Positions 15,203 through 24,083 of a stretch of 64,000 bases of DNA are shown piece by piece (within the stretch, counting starts at the first letter, position 1; every line of letters begins with the position of its first letter). The position numbers were made by a program, and so were the translations under genes. The notes under the pieces are model-generated. The model ran no database searches, had not been told where the DNA came from, and saw only the letters and a list, made by a program, of their open reading frames with translations. Origin of the DNA: Myxococcus dinghuensis (GTDB lineage Bacteria > Myxococcota > Myxococcia > Myxococcales > Myxococcaceae); NCBI RefSeq assembly GCF_024198235.1, contig NZ_JAKCFB010000009.1, positions 124,001-188,000 on the forward strand, in the 5' to 3' direction.

Positions 15203-17143
15203 CTAGTTCTCCAGCGAGTCGGGCGTCACGAAGTCACTGAACGTCGAGCCGCCGCCGCTGATGCTCTCCACCGAGTAGTAGAAGCGCTTGCCCGCCGCCG
15301 AGTCCTTGTCGAAGAACCGCAGCGCCGTCGTCTCGGTGGTCGCCGCGTCGACCTCGAACCCGCCGATGGCCTCGCCGCGGGTGCCGTCGAGCTTGTCCGT
15401 CCGGTAGATGCGGTACGCCTTGTGGTGGACCGCGTGCGGCCAGGTCAGCGCCACCACGCCGGCCTCACGGTCGAGCCGCGCCGCGAGGTCCACGGGGAAG
15501 GGCGCGGTGTCGGGGCTGAGGACGTTGACGTCGTAGCGCACGCCACCCAGCTCCTGGCCCTTGTCGTCGGTCTCGAACACGTTCACCGGGAACTCACCCG
15601 CCTCGCCCTTGGACGTGAAGGTCAGGTGGATCCGCTCGTCCATCTTCTCCTGCGTGCGGAAGGTCAGCGAGCCGCCGCCGCCGCCGAAGCGCAGGCGGGT
15701 GCCCTCGACGCCCTCCAGGCCCTCGGCCTTGCCGCCCGCGGCCTTCCAGAGGGCGTAGAGCCGCTCGCCCAGGTCCAGGGCGACGGCGCCCGGGAACACC
15801 GTCTTGGTCGGCTTGATGTGCAGCGTCAGCGCGCGGCCGATGGGAGGACGCACGTCGTACGTGGTGGTGCCCGTGCCGCCCGTCAGGATGCGGATGACGT
15901 CCACGTTGCGCCAGGCGATGTTGTTGTTGGCCTGGGTGTTGGTGACGGTGTTGGAGCCGATGAGCTCGGGGTACGTCATGGGGTCGCCCGGAGACACCCA
16001 CCGCGCCAGGAGGCAGTAGTGGCCCGGCACCGGGACGTTCGGCCACGGGATGCGGATGTCACGCGTCTCGCCGGCGTCCAGGAAGATGCCGTGCTCGGCC
16101 TTGATGAGGTTCCAGCTCCCGCTGCCCCAGGCCACGTTGCCGCCCGCGGACAGGTAGTAGAGCATCAGCGTGCCACCGATGGGGCCCGTGGCGCGGTTGG
16201 GGCCGTAGTTGCGCAGGGTGACGAAGACGTAGTTGTTCGGCGAGCCGTAAACAGGGTTGGTGGACGTGCCGCAGCCGTTGACGTTGTTGCAGACCTTGAT
16301 GTCGGGGCTCATGTAGATGGAGCCGGTGCTGGGCTCGTAGCCGTTGTCCGCGGGCGTGTCGCGAATGAACACGTCGGAAGGCTGACGGCAGTCGCTCAGG
16401 AAGTCCTGCACGGCCAGGGCCGCGTCGGAGCCGTTGGGCGCCGTCTGACGGAACAGGCCGTTGGACGCGGTGGCGTAGCCCTGCATGATGCTCACCGCGG
16501 TGGGGTCCGGCGTGCCGGAGGTGGGGACGTAGACGGCGTGGATCTTGATGCCGTTGGCGCCCGCGGCGGCGCCCACCGCGTTGGCCAGCGCCGGGCCGGT
16601 GTAGTTGTCGTTGAAGCCGCCGGGCAGGTTGTCGGTGATGAGGATGACCACGCGGCGGGCGCCCGTGCGCCAGTAGCCGAAGAAGTTCCCCGTCTGGCCC
16701 GCGCGCGCGCCCAGGTTGTTGACGACGGTGTTGAGCGCCTCGTCGGAGGCCTCGGGCGCGCCCCAGCCGCCGTTGGCGAACAGCGTGGAGATGGAGGTGG
16801 AGACCGCGACGTCGTTGCCCGCGGCCAGGTCGTGAACCACCGTGACGTCGTCCTTGAAGGTGACGAGGCCCAGCCGGTAGTCGCCGTTGGAGGAGATCTG
16901 GATCTGCGACAGCAGCGTGCTGAAGCCCGCCTGGAAGGAGGCCAGCGACCCGCCCATGCTGCCGGTGTCGTCGATGGCGAACACGACGTCGAGCGGGCCA
17001 CACTCGCACCGGTCGACGTAGGGCGGCTCGCCGCGAGCGGGCGCCTTGGCCGCCGCGGCGGCCTGGGTGGCTACGAGCAGACAGAGCAGTGCGGTCCCGA
17101 ACCATGGCGTGGTGCGGGCGCCGAGGGTGCCTCTCTTTGACAT
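15203..17143 (-). CDS. Secreted VWA-domain protein
   Basis: A 646-residue protein. ATG 17143 follows AAGGAAC and opens a signal peptide ending TQAAAAAKAP. A von Willebrand factor A domain spans about residues 50-245, with the metal-ion (MIDAS) motif D58-D-T-G-S62, a TFKDD segment and VVILITDNLPGG. A cysteine-containing linker with CNNVNGCGT follows, then beta-sandwich regions at about 290-430. Near the end is a fibronectin-like segment (VVALTWPHAVHHKAYRIYR). Such proteins bind partners through a divalent metal. It probably acts outside the cell membrane. A strong hairpin ends the transcript. Confidence 0.85.
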   Translation of the reverse strand: MSKRGTLGARTTPWFGTALLCLLVATQAAAAAKAPARGEPPYVDRCECGPLDVVFAIDDTGSMGGSLASFQAGFSTLLSQIQISSNGDYRLGLVTFKDDVTVVHDLAAGNDVAVSTSISTLFANGGWGAPEASDEALNTVVNNLGARAGQTGNFFGYWRTGARRVVILITDNLPGGFNDNYTGPALANAVGAAAGANGIKIHAVYVPTSGTPDPTAVSIMQGYATASNGLFRQTAPNGSDAALAVQDFLSDCRQPSDVFIRDTPADNGYEPSTGSIYMSPDIKVCNNVNGCGTSTNPVYGSPNNYVFVTLRNYGPNRATGPIGGTLMLYYLSAGGNVAWGSGSWNLIKAEHGIFLDAGETRDIRIPWPNVPVPGHYCLLARWVSPGDPMTYPELIGSNTVTNTQANNNIAWRNVDVIRILTGGTGTTTYDVRPPIGRALTLHIKPTKTVFPGAVALDLGERLYALWKAAGGKAEGLEGVEGTRLRFGGGGGSLTFRTQEKMDERIHLTFTSKGEAGEFPVNVFETDDKGQELGGVRYDVNVLSPDTAPFPVDLAARLDREAGVVALTWPHAVHHKAYRIYRTDKLDGTRGEAIGGFEVDAATTETTALRFFDKDSAAGKRFYYSVESISGGGSTFSDFVTPDSLEN

Positions 17144-17253
17144 GGGGTGTTCCTTTTAAGGGGTTTCCACCATGGCGCGGTGTCTTGCATTCCAGGGTGG
17201 CGCTCCCGGATGAGCACGAAGCAGGCCACGTCTGGATGGCTCGTAATCACAGG

Positions 17254-17268
17254 CATACTTGAAGTATG
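17254..17268. promoter_or_regulatory. Palindromic candidate operator
   Basis: CATACTT (17254-17260), one central G, and AAGTATG (17262-17268) make a perfect 15-bp palindrome. CACA and TGTG a little further out extend the symmetry. It is an AT-rich island in a GC-rich gap between the divergent VWA and lipoprotein genes, so it may control one or both. Confidence 0.45.
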
Positions 17269-17328
17269 TGTGGCGGAATCCGTTACGTGACCCGACGGGT
17301 TTGTGATGTCCGCTGCTACAGTCGGTGG

Positions 17329-18174
17329 GTGCGCGCCCGAATCCTCGCCGTGACTCCGGGGTGGCTCCTCGCCTCGTGTCTGTCCGTGTCATCTCCGTCA
17401 CCGTCGAGTGTCGCCTCGGAGGCGGTGTCCCACTGTGGATCACCCGGGACGCTGTGCTGGGACTTCGAGGAGGGGAGGGTGCCGCCCGGATGGACGCCGC
17501 ACCGCGACGAGTTCGAGGGCCAGCTCCAGGTCGATGACACGCGCACCCACAGTGGGCGTTACGCGTTGCATGCCAAGGCGTTGCTGGGTGGAAGAGAGGG
17601 ATTGCAGGGTGGGCCGAAAAAGACGCTGCGATTCAATCTTCCAGTGAACTTCGGGCCCGTGCTGTGGGGCCGGGTCTTCGTCTACACATCCCCGGCGAGG
17701 CCCATGTCACACGCGGGGCTCTTCAACGCGCGTTATCCGCGGCCCGGGCGGGAGGGGGGCGCCTTCGACACGCTGGACTGGTACGAGGTGGCCTCGTTCC
17801 AGGAGCGCTACATGGCCATCTGGCATCCGCCGGAGCCGCCGGGCTTCCCGGAGTGGGTGCAGGTGTCGGACACGCCGGTGGTGCTCGACGCGTGGGCCTG
17901 TCTGGAGTGGCACTTCGACGCGGCCCCTGGCGGAGAGGCGCAGGCCGCGGAGCCGCGCGTCTGGGTGGACGGGGTGGAGTTGGCGTGGCCGCGCCGGTTC
18001 GTCTTCTCCGACCCGCCCGTCTCCGCGCCGGTGGTGCGGGAGAAGGGCCGCGACTTCACCGTGCTGGAGGTGGGGGTCTTCCTCTACCAGGGCCTGTCGG
18101 TGCCGACGGACTGGTGGCTGGACGACCTGGCGGTGGGCCCGCGCCGCATCGGCTGCGCGGGGCCCTCGCGCTGA
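17329..18174 (+). CDS. Lipoprotein of unknown function
   Basis: A 281-residue protein. GTG 17329 is chosen because it gives a compact lipoprotein signal with lipobox LASC (Cys 17), although no clear Shine-Dalgarno precedes it; an in-frame ATG at 17266 overlaps the palindrome and is less likely. The mature part is a beta-rich domain starting CWDFEEGRVPPGWTP and containing HSGRYALHAKA and WLDDLAVGPRRIGC. This layout is typical of carbohydrate-binding or lyase-like jelly-roll domains in secreted proteins. Two N- and C-terminal cysteines may pair. Enzymatic activity is not demonstrated. Convergent with the WD40 gene, 8 bp apart. Confidence 0.7.
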   Translation: MRARILAVTPGWLLASCLSVSSPSPSSVASEAVSHCGSPGTLCWDFEEGRVPPGWTPHRDEFEGQLQVDDTRTHSGRYALHAKALLGGREGLQGGPKKTLRFNLPVNFGPVLWGRVFVYTSPARPMSHAGLFNARYPRPGREGGAFDTLDWYEVASFQERYMAIWHPPEPPGFPEWVQVSDTPVVLDAWACLEWHFDAAPGGEAQAAEPRVWVDGVELAWPRRFVFSDPPVSAPVVREKGRDFTVLEVGVFLYQGLSVPTDWWLDDLAVGPRRIGCAGPSR

Positions 18175-18182
18175 ATGAGGCC

Positions 18183-20684
18183 TCAGGCCGGGTGGAGCCT
18201 CAGGACGTAGAGGAAGTCCTTCACCGTCTGGCCACGGCCCACGACGAGGCCGTCCTGGAGGATGAGGACCTCCTCCAGCGAGTCCTCGAACCAGGTCAGC
18301 GGCGTGGTCGGGTCGAGCTTCGAGTGGAAGCTCACGGGCCCGTCGCTCAGCAGCTCCCAGAAGCGCCCGCGGGTGACGTCGTCCGGTTCGGAGCCGCCGT
18401 CCAGGTCGGCCCGGAGCGCCCCGGTCTCGAGGTCGAAGATTCGGGTGTGGAGGTCGTTGGCCCGCGTCACCAGCAGGCCGTCGCGCAGGGCCACGGCGAA
18501 GGCGAGCGAGGGGTGGGGCAGCTCGTGCAGGAGCGCGCCCGTGCGGGTGTCGAAGACGCGCACGCGCCAGTCCATCGCGCACGCGGCCACGCGCGTGCCG
18601 TCGTCGGTGAAGCCGAGCCCGATGATGGGGCTGTCCCCTCCGCGGAGCGTGCGGCCCTGGCCGGTGGAGAGGTCGAACAGCTCGAGCGCGCCTTCGTCCT
18701 GGCCCACCGCGAGGAGGGGCGCCGCGCGCGCCGCGGCCCAGGCGGGGGTGGGGTTGCTGATGACATGGGTGTCGAGCACGCGCGCGCCGCTCGCCAGGGA
18801 GAACACCAGCAGGCGCGACTCCTCCGGGAAGCTCGCCACCACGTGCGCGCCGTCCGGCGTGAAGTCCACCAGGTCGATGGGGCCCCTGGGCCCGCGCAGC
18901 GTGTGCGCGAGCGCGCCGCCGGGAAGGTGCCACACCCGCACCGCGCCGGGCTCGAGGACCGCGGCCACCCGCCGTCCATCCGGGGAGAAGGCCACGGGCC
19001 GCTCGTCCAGGGGCGGCGCGTGGCCGGTGCCCGACGCGGCGAGCGGCGGCGCGGTCAGGTCGAGCGCGGGCACGAGCTGCTCCATGTCGAGCACCCGCAC
19101 GCCCAGGAGGGGCGGGCGCCCGAACTTGCGCGTGGGATAGGCCATCCGCGCGCCGTCCGGGCTGTCGCGCCACGGCTGGCCGAAGGCCTCCTCCGGGTCC
19201 ACGGGGAAGGGGCGGACCCGTCCGCCGCTGTCGATGGCGACGGACTCGCGGAGTGCTCGCGCGACCACCACGCGCCCTCCCGGGTGTCCCCAGAGGCCCT
19301 GGACGCGCCGCTGGCCGGCGCGGAGCGTGGGGGGCGGCGGTGCGGTGAGGTCGCTCACGCAGGCCCGACCATCCGCGCCGCTGAGCGCGAAGCGCGTGCC
19401 GCCCGGTTGGAAGCTCGCGGTGCGCTGATGGCTGTCGGATTCGTAGGGGTGGGTGTGGAGGACGTCGCCGCCGCGCGCGTCCAGGACCTCGACCCGGTTG
19501 AAGGACAGCAGGCCCAGGCGGTGGGCATCGAGCCACGTCACCGAGGAATAGCGGCCCTGTCCCCGGAGCGGGCCCTGGCGCGTCCAGCCCCGCGTCTCCG
19601 CGAGCGCGATGCCGTCGAAGTCCGTGAACGCCAGCCACTCGCCATCCGGGCTGAAGGCGACGGAGTCGACGGACGTCTCCGCCTCCAGGCGCGCCACCTC
19701 CGCGCCGGTCTCCACGTCCCAGACGCGCACCGTGTTGTCGGAGGAGCCACTCGCCAGCCAGCGGCCGGAGGGATGGAAGGCCAGCGTGAGCACGGACTGC
19801 ATGTGTCCGGAGAACGTGCGCTCCTTCTCGCCGGAGGCCACGTCGAACAGGCGCACCTTCCACCCGAGGTTCCCGGTGGCGAGCACCTGCCCGTCCGGGC
19901 TGAAGGCCACCGCGGTCACCTGGCCCTCCTGCCCCGTCATCGCGTGCAGCAGCTCCCCCGTGCGCGCGTCCCAGAGGCGCGCGTCGTGGTCCCTCGAGCC
20001 GGAGGCGAGCCGCGCGCCGTCCGGGCTCCAGGCCAGGGCGCGGATTTCGCCCTCGTGGCCGTCCAGCGCCAGGAGCCGCTCGCCCGTGGCCGCGTCCCAC
20101 ACGAGGACGTTCCGCTCGTCCGCCCAGCTCCCCGTGGCCAGCCGGTCCCCCGTGGGGCTGTAGGCGACCTGGAGCACCTGGGCCTCGTGGCGCAGGGCCA
20201 GCTCCACGCCCTCCAGCTCGTCGCGGAGCGGCAGCAACGACTCCAGCCAGGGGCGGCCCGTCCCCTGCGCCGCGCGCTCCCGGCGCCAGTGCTCCGCGAG
20301 CGCGTGCAGGTGCGCGTCCGGACGGCTCCAGGGGCCTTGCTCCTCCTGGAAGTGCGCGGCGGCGTCCGGCGCGTCGAACCAGCGCAGCCGGTTGTAGAGG
20401 CCCTGGAAGAGCGTCTCCGGATGGTCGCGGAGCAGCCCGGCGTCGCGCTGGAGGGCCGTGCGCAGGATGCGCAGCGTCCGGGGGCTCACCTCGGGGCCGT
20501 CGCCGTCGCCGCCGCGCGCGCGGGCCTCGGCCGGCAGGCGCGCGAGCGCGTCGTCGAGGGCGGCGAGGAGCCCGTCCAGGCCTTCGTCGCGCAGCAGGTC
20601 CTCGAGCGTGGGCAGGTGCGTCAGGGTGTGGAGGTCGTGGGCCATGGCCCGCGCATCGTGGTCGTGGAGGTGGGAGGACGGCAA
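18183..20684 (-). CDS. WD40-repeat protein
   Basis: An 833-residue protein. TTG 20684 has GGAGG 10 nt upstream; ATG 20645 (13 residues shorter) is the alternative. Residues about 14-165 are helical. From about 170 to 480 there are regular WD40 units with the 'HxxxVxxVAFSPDGxxLATGSxDxxVRxWD' pattern (SGHMQSVLTLAFHPSGRWL, SSDNTVRVWDVETG). More degenerate blades continue to about 820. No signal peptide is seen, so it is a cytoplasmic scaffold. The helical N-terminal region resembles the effector-associated regions seen on bacterial WD40 sensors, but no kinase, NTPase or protease domain is present. Partners unknown. Confidence 0.85.
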   Translation of the reverse strand: MPSSHLHDHDARAMAHDLHTLTHLPTLEDLLRDEGLDGLLAALDDALARLPAEARARGGDGDGPEVSPRTLRILRTALQRDAGLLRDHPETLFQGLYNRLRWFDAPDAAAHFQEEQGPWSRPDAHLHALAEHWRRERAAQGTGRPWLESLLPLRDELEGVELALRHEAQVLQVAYSPTGDRLATGSWADERNVLVWDAATGERLLALDGHEGEIRALAWSPDGARLASGSRDHDARLWDARTGELLHAMTGQEGQVTAVAFSPDGQVLATGNLGWKVRLFDVASGEKERTFSGHMQSVLTLAFHPSGRWLASGSSDNTVRVWDVETGAEVARLEAETSVDSVAFSPDGEWLAFTDFDGIALAETRGWTRQGPLRGQGRYSSVTWLDAHRLGLLSFNRVEVLDARGGDVLHTHPYESDSHQRTASFQPGGTRFALSGADGRACVSDLTAPPPPTLRAGQRRVQGLWGHPGGRVVVARALRESVAIDSGGRVRPFPVDPEEAFGQPWRDSPDGARMAYPTRKFGRPPLLGVRVLDMEQLVPALDLTAPPLAASGTGHAPPLDERPVAFSPDGRRVAAVLEPGAVRVWHLPGGALAHTLRGPRGPIDLVDFTPDGAHVVASFPEESRLLVFSLASGARVLDTHVISNPTPAWAAARAAPLLAVGQDEGALELFDLSTGQGRTLRGGDSPIIGLGFTDDGTRVAACAMDWRVRVFDTRTGALLHELPHPSLAFAVALRDGLLVTRANDLHTRIFDLETGALRADLDGGSEPDDVTRGRFWELLSDGPVSFHSKLDPTTPLTWFEDSLEEVLILQDGLVVGRGQTVKDFLYVLRLHPA

Positions 20685-20723
20685 GCGCGCACCGCCTCCA
20701 CGACCCCGGTGTGCCCGGACGCG

Positions 20724-22634
20724 TCAGACGCTGGGGTGCTGCTCCCAGTCGCGCTCGCCGCCCTCCTCGGGGCTCCACGTCCCGGGGCGCAGCGCCGCGT
20801 CCATGGCGGTGACGGCCTGGACGATGTGCTCCGCGTCGATGCCCGCCGCGCTCATCAGCTCCCCGGGCTTGCCGGAGCCGGGGAGCTTGCGCACCGCGAG
20901 CCGCACCACGTGGGGCGGGGCCTGGCGCTCGTCGGCGGAGAAGGCCTCGAGCACCGCGTCGGCGAGGCCGCCCTCGGCCCAGTGGTCCTCGACGACGACG
21001 AGCCGCCCCTGCGTCTCGCGCGCGGCCTGCCGCAGCGTCTTCGCGTCCACGGGCTTCACCGAGTAGAGGTCGATGACCCGCACCGGCAGGCCCTTCGCCA
21101 ACAGCCGCTCGTGGGCCTTCAGCGCCTCGTGCAGGGTGATGCCGGCGGCCACCACCGTGGCCACGTCCCGCTCCGAGCGGCGCAACACCTTGCTGCCGCC
21201 CAGGGGGAACTCCTCCTTCGCGGAGTAGATGAGCGGCGTCTTCGCGCGCGTGGTGCGCAGGTAGGTGACGCCCGGGCAGTCCACCAGCCGGGCCATGAGC
21301 TTCACCGTCTGGTTCGCGTCGCACGGGTAGAGCACGGTGCTGCCGTTCACCGCGCGCATCATGGCCAGGTCCTCCAGGCCCATCTGGGAGGGGCCGTCCT
21401 CGCCGATGGAGCACCCCGCGTGGCTGCCGCAGACGTGCAGCGTCGCGTTGGAGACGGCGGCCATGCGCAACTGGTCATAGGCGCGCGTGAGGAAGGCCGC
21501 GAACGTGCTGAGGAAGACGCGCTTGCCCAGCACCGCCATGCCCACGCCGCTGGAGACCATGTTCTGCTCCGCGATGAACATCTCGAAGAACCGCTTGGGG
21601 TGGTGCTCGCGCAGCTCCTGCGAATACGTGGAGTTGGACACCTCCGCGTCCAGCGCCACCACGTCCGGATACGCGTCGCCGAGCGCCGCGAGCGCGTCGC
21701 CGTAGGCCTTGCGCGTGGCGACCGGCTCGTCGGCCGCGTAGGTCGGCGGCTTCCAGGGGGTGGTGCGCTCCGGGGCCGCGGGCTTGCGCGCCGGGGGCTT
21801 GTGCACCTGGATGCGGAGGTTCCGCTCTCCACCGAGCTCGCGGATGGCCTCGCGGGCCTGCTGCTCGGAGAAGGGCTTGCCGTGCCAGCCTTCCTTGTTG
21901 GCGACGGCGGAGTAGCCCCGCCCCTTCTCCGTCTTGAAGATGAGGCAGGTGGGCTTGCCCGTCGTCTCCTGGGCCTCCGCGAAGGCGCGGTCGATGGCGC
22001 CCAGGTCGTGGCCATCCAGCGCGAGCGCGTGCCACCCGAAGGCCCGGGCGCGGGCGACATAGGCCTCCGCGTACCAGCCCAGCTCCGTGGGGCCGCTCTG
22101 TCCCAGCCGGTTCATGTCGATGAGCGCGCAGAGGTTGTCGAGCTGGTAGTGGCTGGCCTTGTCGAAGGCCTCCCACACGGAGCCCTCGGCCGTCTCGCTG
22201 TCACCCATCAGCACGTAGGTGCGGAAGGGCAGCTCGTCCAGCCGGGCGGTGAGCGCCATGCCCACGCCCACCGCGAGCCCCTGCCCGAGCGAGCCGGTGG
22301 CCACGTCCACGAGCGGCAGCACATGCGGGTTGGGGTGTCCCTCGAGCCGGCTGCCGAACTTGCGCAGTGACAGCAGCTCCGCGTCGTCGATGGCCCCCGC
22401 GGCCTTGAACGCCGCGTAGAGGACCGGGCAGGCGTGGCCCTTGGAGAGGATGAAGCGGTCGTTGTCCGGCGCCCGCGGATGCGCGAAGTCGAACCGCAGG
22501 TACTTCTGGAACAGCACCGCCATGATGTCCGCCGCGGACATGGAGGAGGTCGGGTGTCCCGAGCCCGCCGCCGTGGTGGCGCGGATGCTGTCGACCCGAA
22601 GCTGGGCCGCGAGCTCTGCCAGTGCGTCTGCCAT
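20724..22634 (-). CDS. tkt: Transketolase
   Basis: A 636-residue protein. ATG 22634 follows GGGAGAG. It is a complete thiamine-diphosphate enzyme of the non-oxidative pentose phosphate pathway that moves two-carbon units between sugar phosphates. Visible features are GHPTSSMSAADIMAVLF and SKGHACPVLYAAF near the N-terminus, the ThDP-binding GDSETAEGSVWEAFDKASHY to IDMN segment (about residues 145-180), and a pyrimidine-binding second half starting about 320 with AEQNMVSSGVGMA. The length fits the shorter animal/archaeal-type transketolases. It is divergent from transaldolase across a 248-bp gap, so the two may be co-regulated. Confidence 0.93.
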   Translation of the reverse strand: MADALAELAAQLRVDSIRATTAAGSGHPTSSMSAADIMAVLFQKYLRFDFAHPRAPDNDRFILSKGHACPVLYAAFKAAGAIDDAELLSLRKFGSRLEGHPNPHVLPLVDVATGSLGQGLAVGVGMALTARLDELPFRTYVLMGDSETAEGSVWEAFDKASHYQLDNLCALIDMNRLGQSGPTELGWYAEAYVARARAFGWHALALDGHDLGAIDRAFAEAQETTGKPTCLIFKTEKGRGYSAVANKEGWHGKPFSEQQAREAIRELGGERNLRIQVHKPPARKPAAPERTTPWKPPTYAADEPVATRKAYGDALAALGDAYPDVVALDAEVSNSTYSQELREHHPKRFFEMFIAEQNMVSSGVGMAVLGKRVFLSTFAAFLTRAYDQLRMAAVSNATLHVCGSHAGCSIGEDGPSQMGLEDLAMMRAVNGSTVLYPCDANQTVKLMARLVDCPGVTYLRTTRAKTPLIYSAKEEFPLGGSKVLRRSERDVATVVAAGITLHEALKAHERLLAKGLPVRVIDLYSVKPVDAKTLRQAARETQGRLVVVEDHWAEGGLADAVLEAFSADERQAPPHVVRLAVRKLPGSGKPGELMSAAGIDAEHIVQAVTAMDAALRPGTWSPEEGGERDWEQHPSV

Positions 22635-22882
22635 CGTTGCTCTCCCGGGAGGTCGTGTCCCCCAAGGGTGTTGATGGGCGACATCCGAGAGAAGCGGCGG
22701 CCCCCGCTCGGCGGCCTGGAGGGCGGCCGGGTGGTGCTGCCCCGGACGCGTGCCGGCGCTCGCGCCCGCTGGCGGTGACGGCGGGCGCTCGGGTGCCTGC
22801 TCCTTCCAGGGGGAGCGTCCATGGTCACCTTGAGGGCAGGGCCGAGGCACCAGGGTCCACGCCATACCTCCAGGGAGCACCG

Positions 22883-24004
22883 ATGAATCCGCTGCGTCAG
22901 CTCGCCGACTTCGGTCAGGCCGTCTGGGTGGACAACCTCCAGCGCGCCTACATCACCCAGGGCACGCTCGAGAAGTACATCCAGGAGGATGGCCTCCGGG
23001 GCCTCACCTCCAACCCGACCATCTTCCAGAAGGCGGTGGCGGGCAGCGAGGACTACCAGGACCTCTTCGACGCCGCGCGGGGGACGGGGCTGTCCGCGGG
23101 AGACGTGTACGAGCAGTTGGCGGTGCGGGACGTGCAGGGCGCGGCGGACATCCTGCGCCCCGTCTTCGACTCGCTGAAGGGGCGCGACGGGTTCGCGTCG
23201 CTGGAGGTGTCGCCGGCAATCGCCCACCAGACGCAGGCCACGCTGGAGGAGGCGCGGCGGCTGTGGGCGACGCTGGCCCGGCCCAACGTCATGGTGAAGG
23301 TCCCCGCGACGGAGGCCGGTGTCTCCGCCTTCGAGCAGCTCACGGCGGAGGGGCTCAACATCAACGTGACGCTGCTCTTCAGCCAGGAGCGCTACCGGCA
23401 GATCGCCCACGCGTACATGACGGGCCTGGAGCGCCTGGCCTCCAAGGGCGGGGACCTGGGCAGGGTGGCGAGCGTGGCGTCGTTCTTCGTCAGCCGCATC
23501 GACGTGATGGTGGACCAGGAGGTCGCGAAGCGGGTGAAGGCGGGCGTCACCGCGGAGCAGAAGAAGGCGCTGGAGTCTCTCGGTGGCAAGGTGGCCATCG
23601 CCAACGCGAAGCTCGCCTACCGCATCTACCAGGAGCTGTTCACCAGCCCGCGGTGGAAGGCGCTCGCGGCCAAGGGGGCGAAGCCCCAGCGGGTGTTGTG
23701 GGCGAGCACCAGCACGAAGAACCCCCAGTTGCGCGACGTGCTCTACATCGAGGAGCTCATCGGGCCGGACACCGTCAACACCATGCCCCCGGCGACCCTC
23801 GAGGCGTTCCGGGACCATGGCAAGGTGCGCACCAGCCTGGTGGAGGACGTGGCCGGGGCGCAGGCCACGCTGCGCACGTTGGATGCCCAGGGCATCTCGC
23901 TGAAGTCCATCACGGACCGGCTCGTCGTCGACGGCGTGAAGCTCTTCGAGGACTCCTTCACGCAACTGTTGAACGCGGTGGGGCAGAAGCTCGCGGGCAC
24001 GTAG
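22883..24004 (+). CDS. tal: Transaldolase
   Basis: A 373-residue protein. ATG 22883 follows AGGGAG. The family signatures are LTSNPTIFQKAV near residue 43, NVMVKVPAT with the Schiff-base Lys (about residue 138), and INVTLLFS. The late WASTSTKNPQLRDVLY and NTMPPATLEAF segments are typical of the long (TalB-distinct, cyanobacterial/actinobacterial) transaldolase class. It transfers dihydroxyacetone units between sugar phosphates in the pentose phosphate pathway, the partner step to the divergent transketolase. Confidence 0.93.
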   Translation: MNPLRQLADFGQAVWVDNLQRAYITQGTLEKYIQEDGLRGLTSNPTIFQKAVAGSEDYQDLFDAARGTGLSAGDVYEQLAVRDVQGAADILRPVFDSLKGRDGFASLEVSPAIAHQTQATLEEARRLWATLARPNVMVKVPATEAGVSAFEQLTAEGLNINVTLLFSQERYRQIAHAYMTGLERLASKGGDLGRVASVASFFVSRIDVMVDQEVAKRVKAGVTAEQKKALESLGGKVAIANAKLAYRIYQELFTSPRWKALAAKGAKPQRVLWASTSTKNPQLRDVLYIEELIGPDTVNTMPPATLEAFRDHGKVRTSLVEDVAGAQATLRTLDAQGISLKSITDRLVVDGVKLFEDSFTQLLNAVGQKLAGT

Positions 24005-24083
24005 GCGGCAATCGGAAGGGGGCTGCCGCGTAGGGGCTCGGGTGGCATCCTCCCGGCCCAGTCCCCCTTCGCGTGCCCCCTCC

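Noticed and set aside
17664-22370. Very long plus-strand open frame of about 1,568 codons
   Set aside because: It lies antisense to the WD40 and transketolase genes and its product is low-complexity Ala/Gly/Arg/Val. It is a GC-content artefact.
24005-24029. GCGGCA/TGCCGC stem after transaldolase
   Set aside because: Only six pairs with a 13-nt loop and no T-run; not distinguishable from chance.
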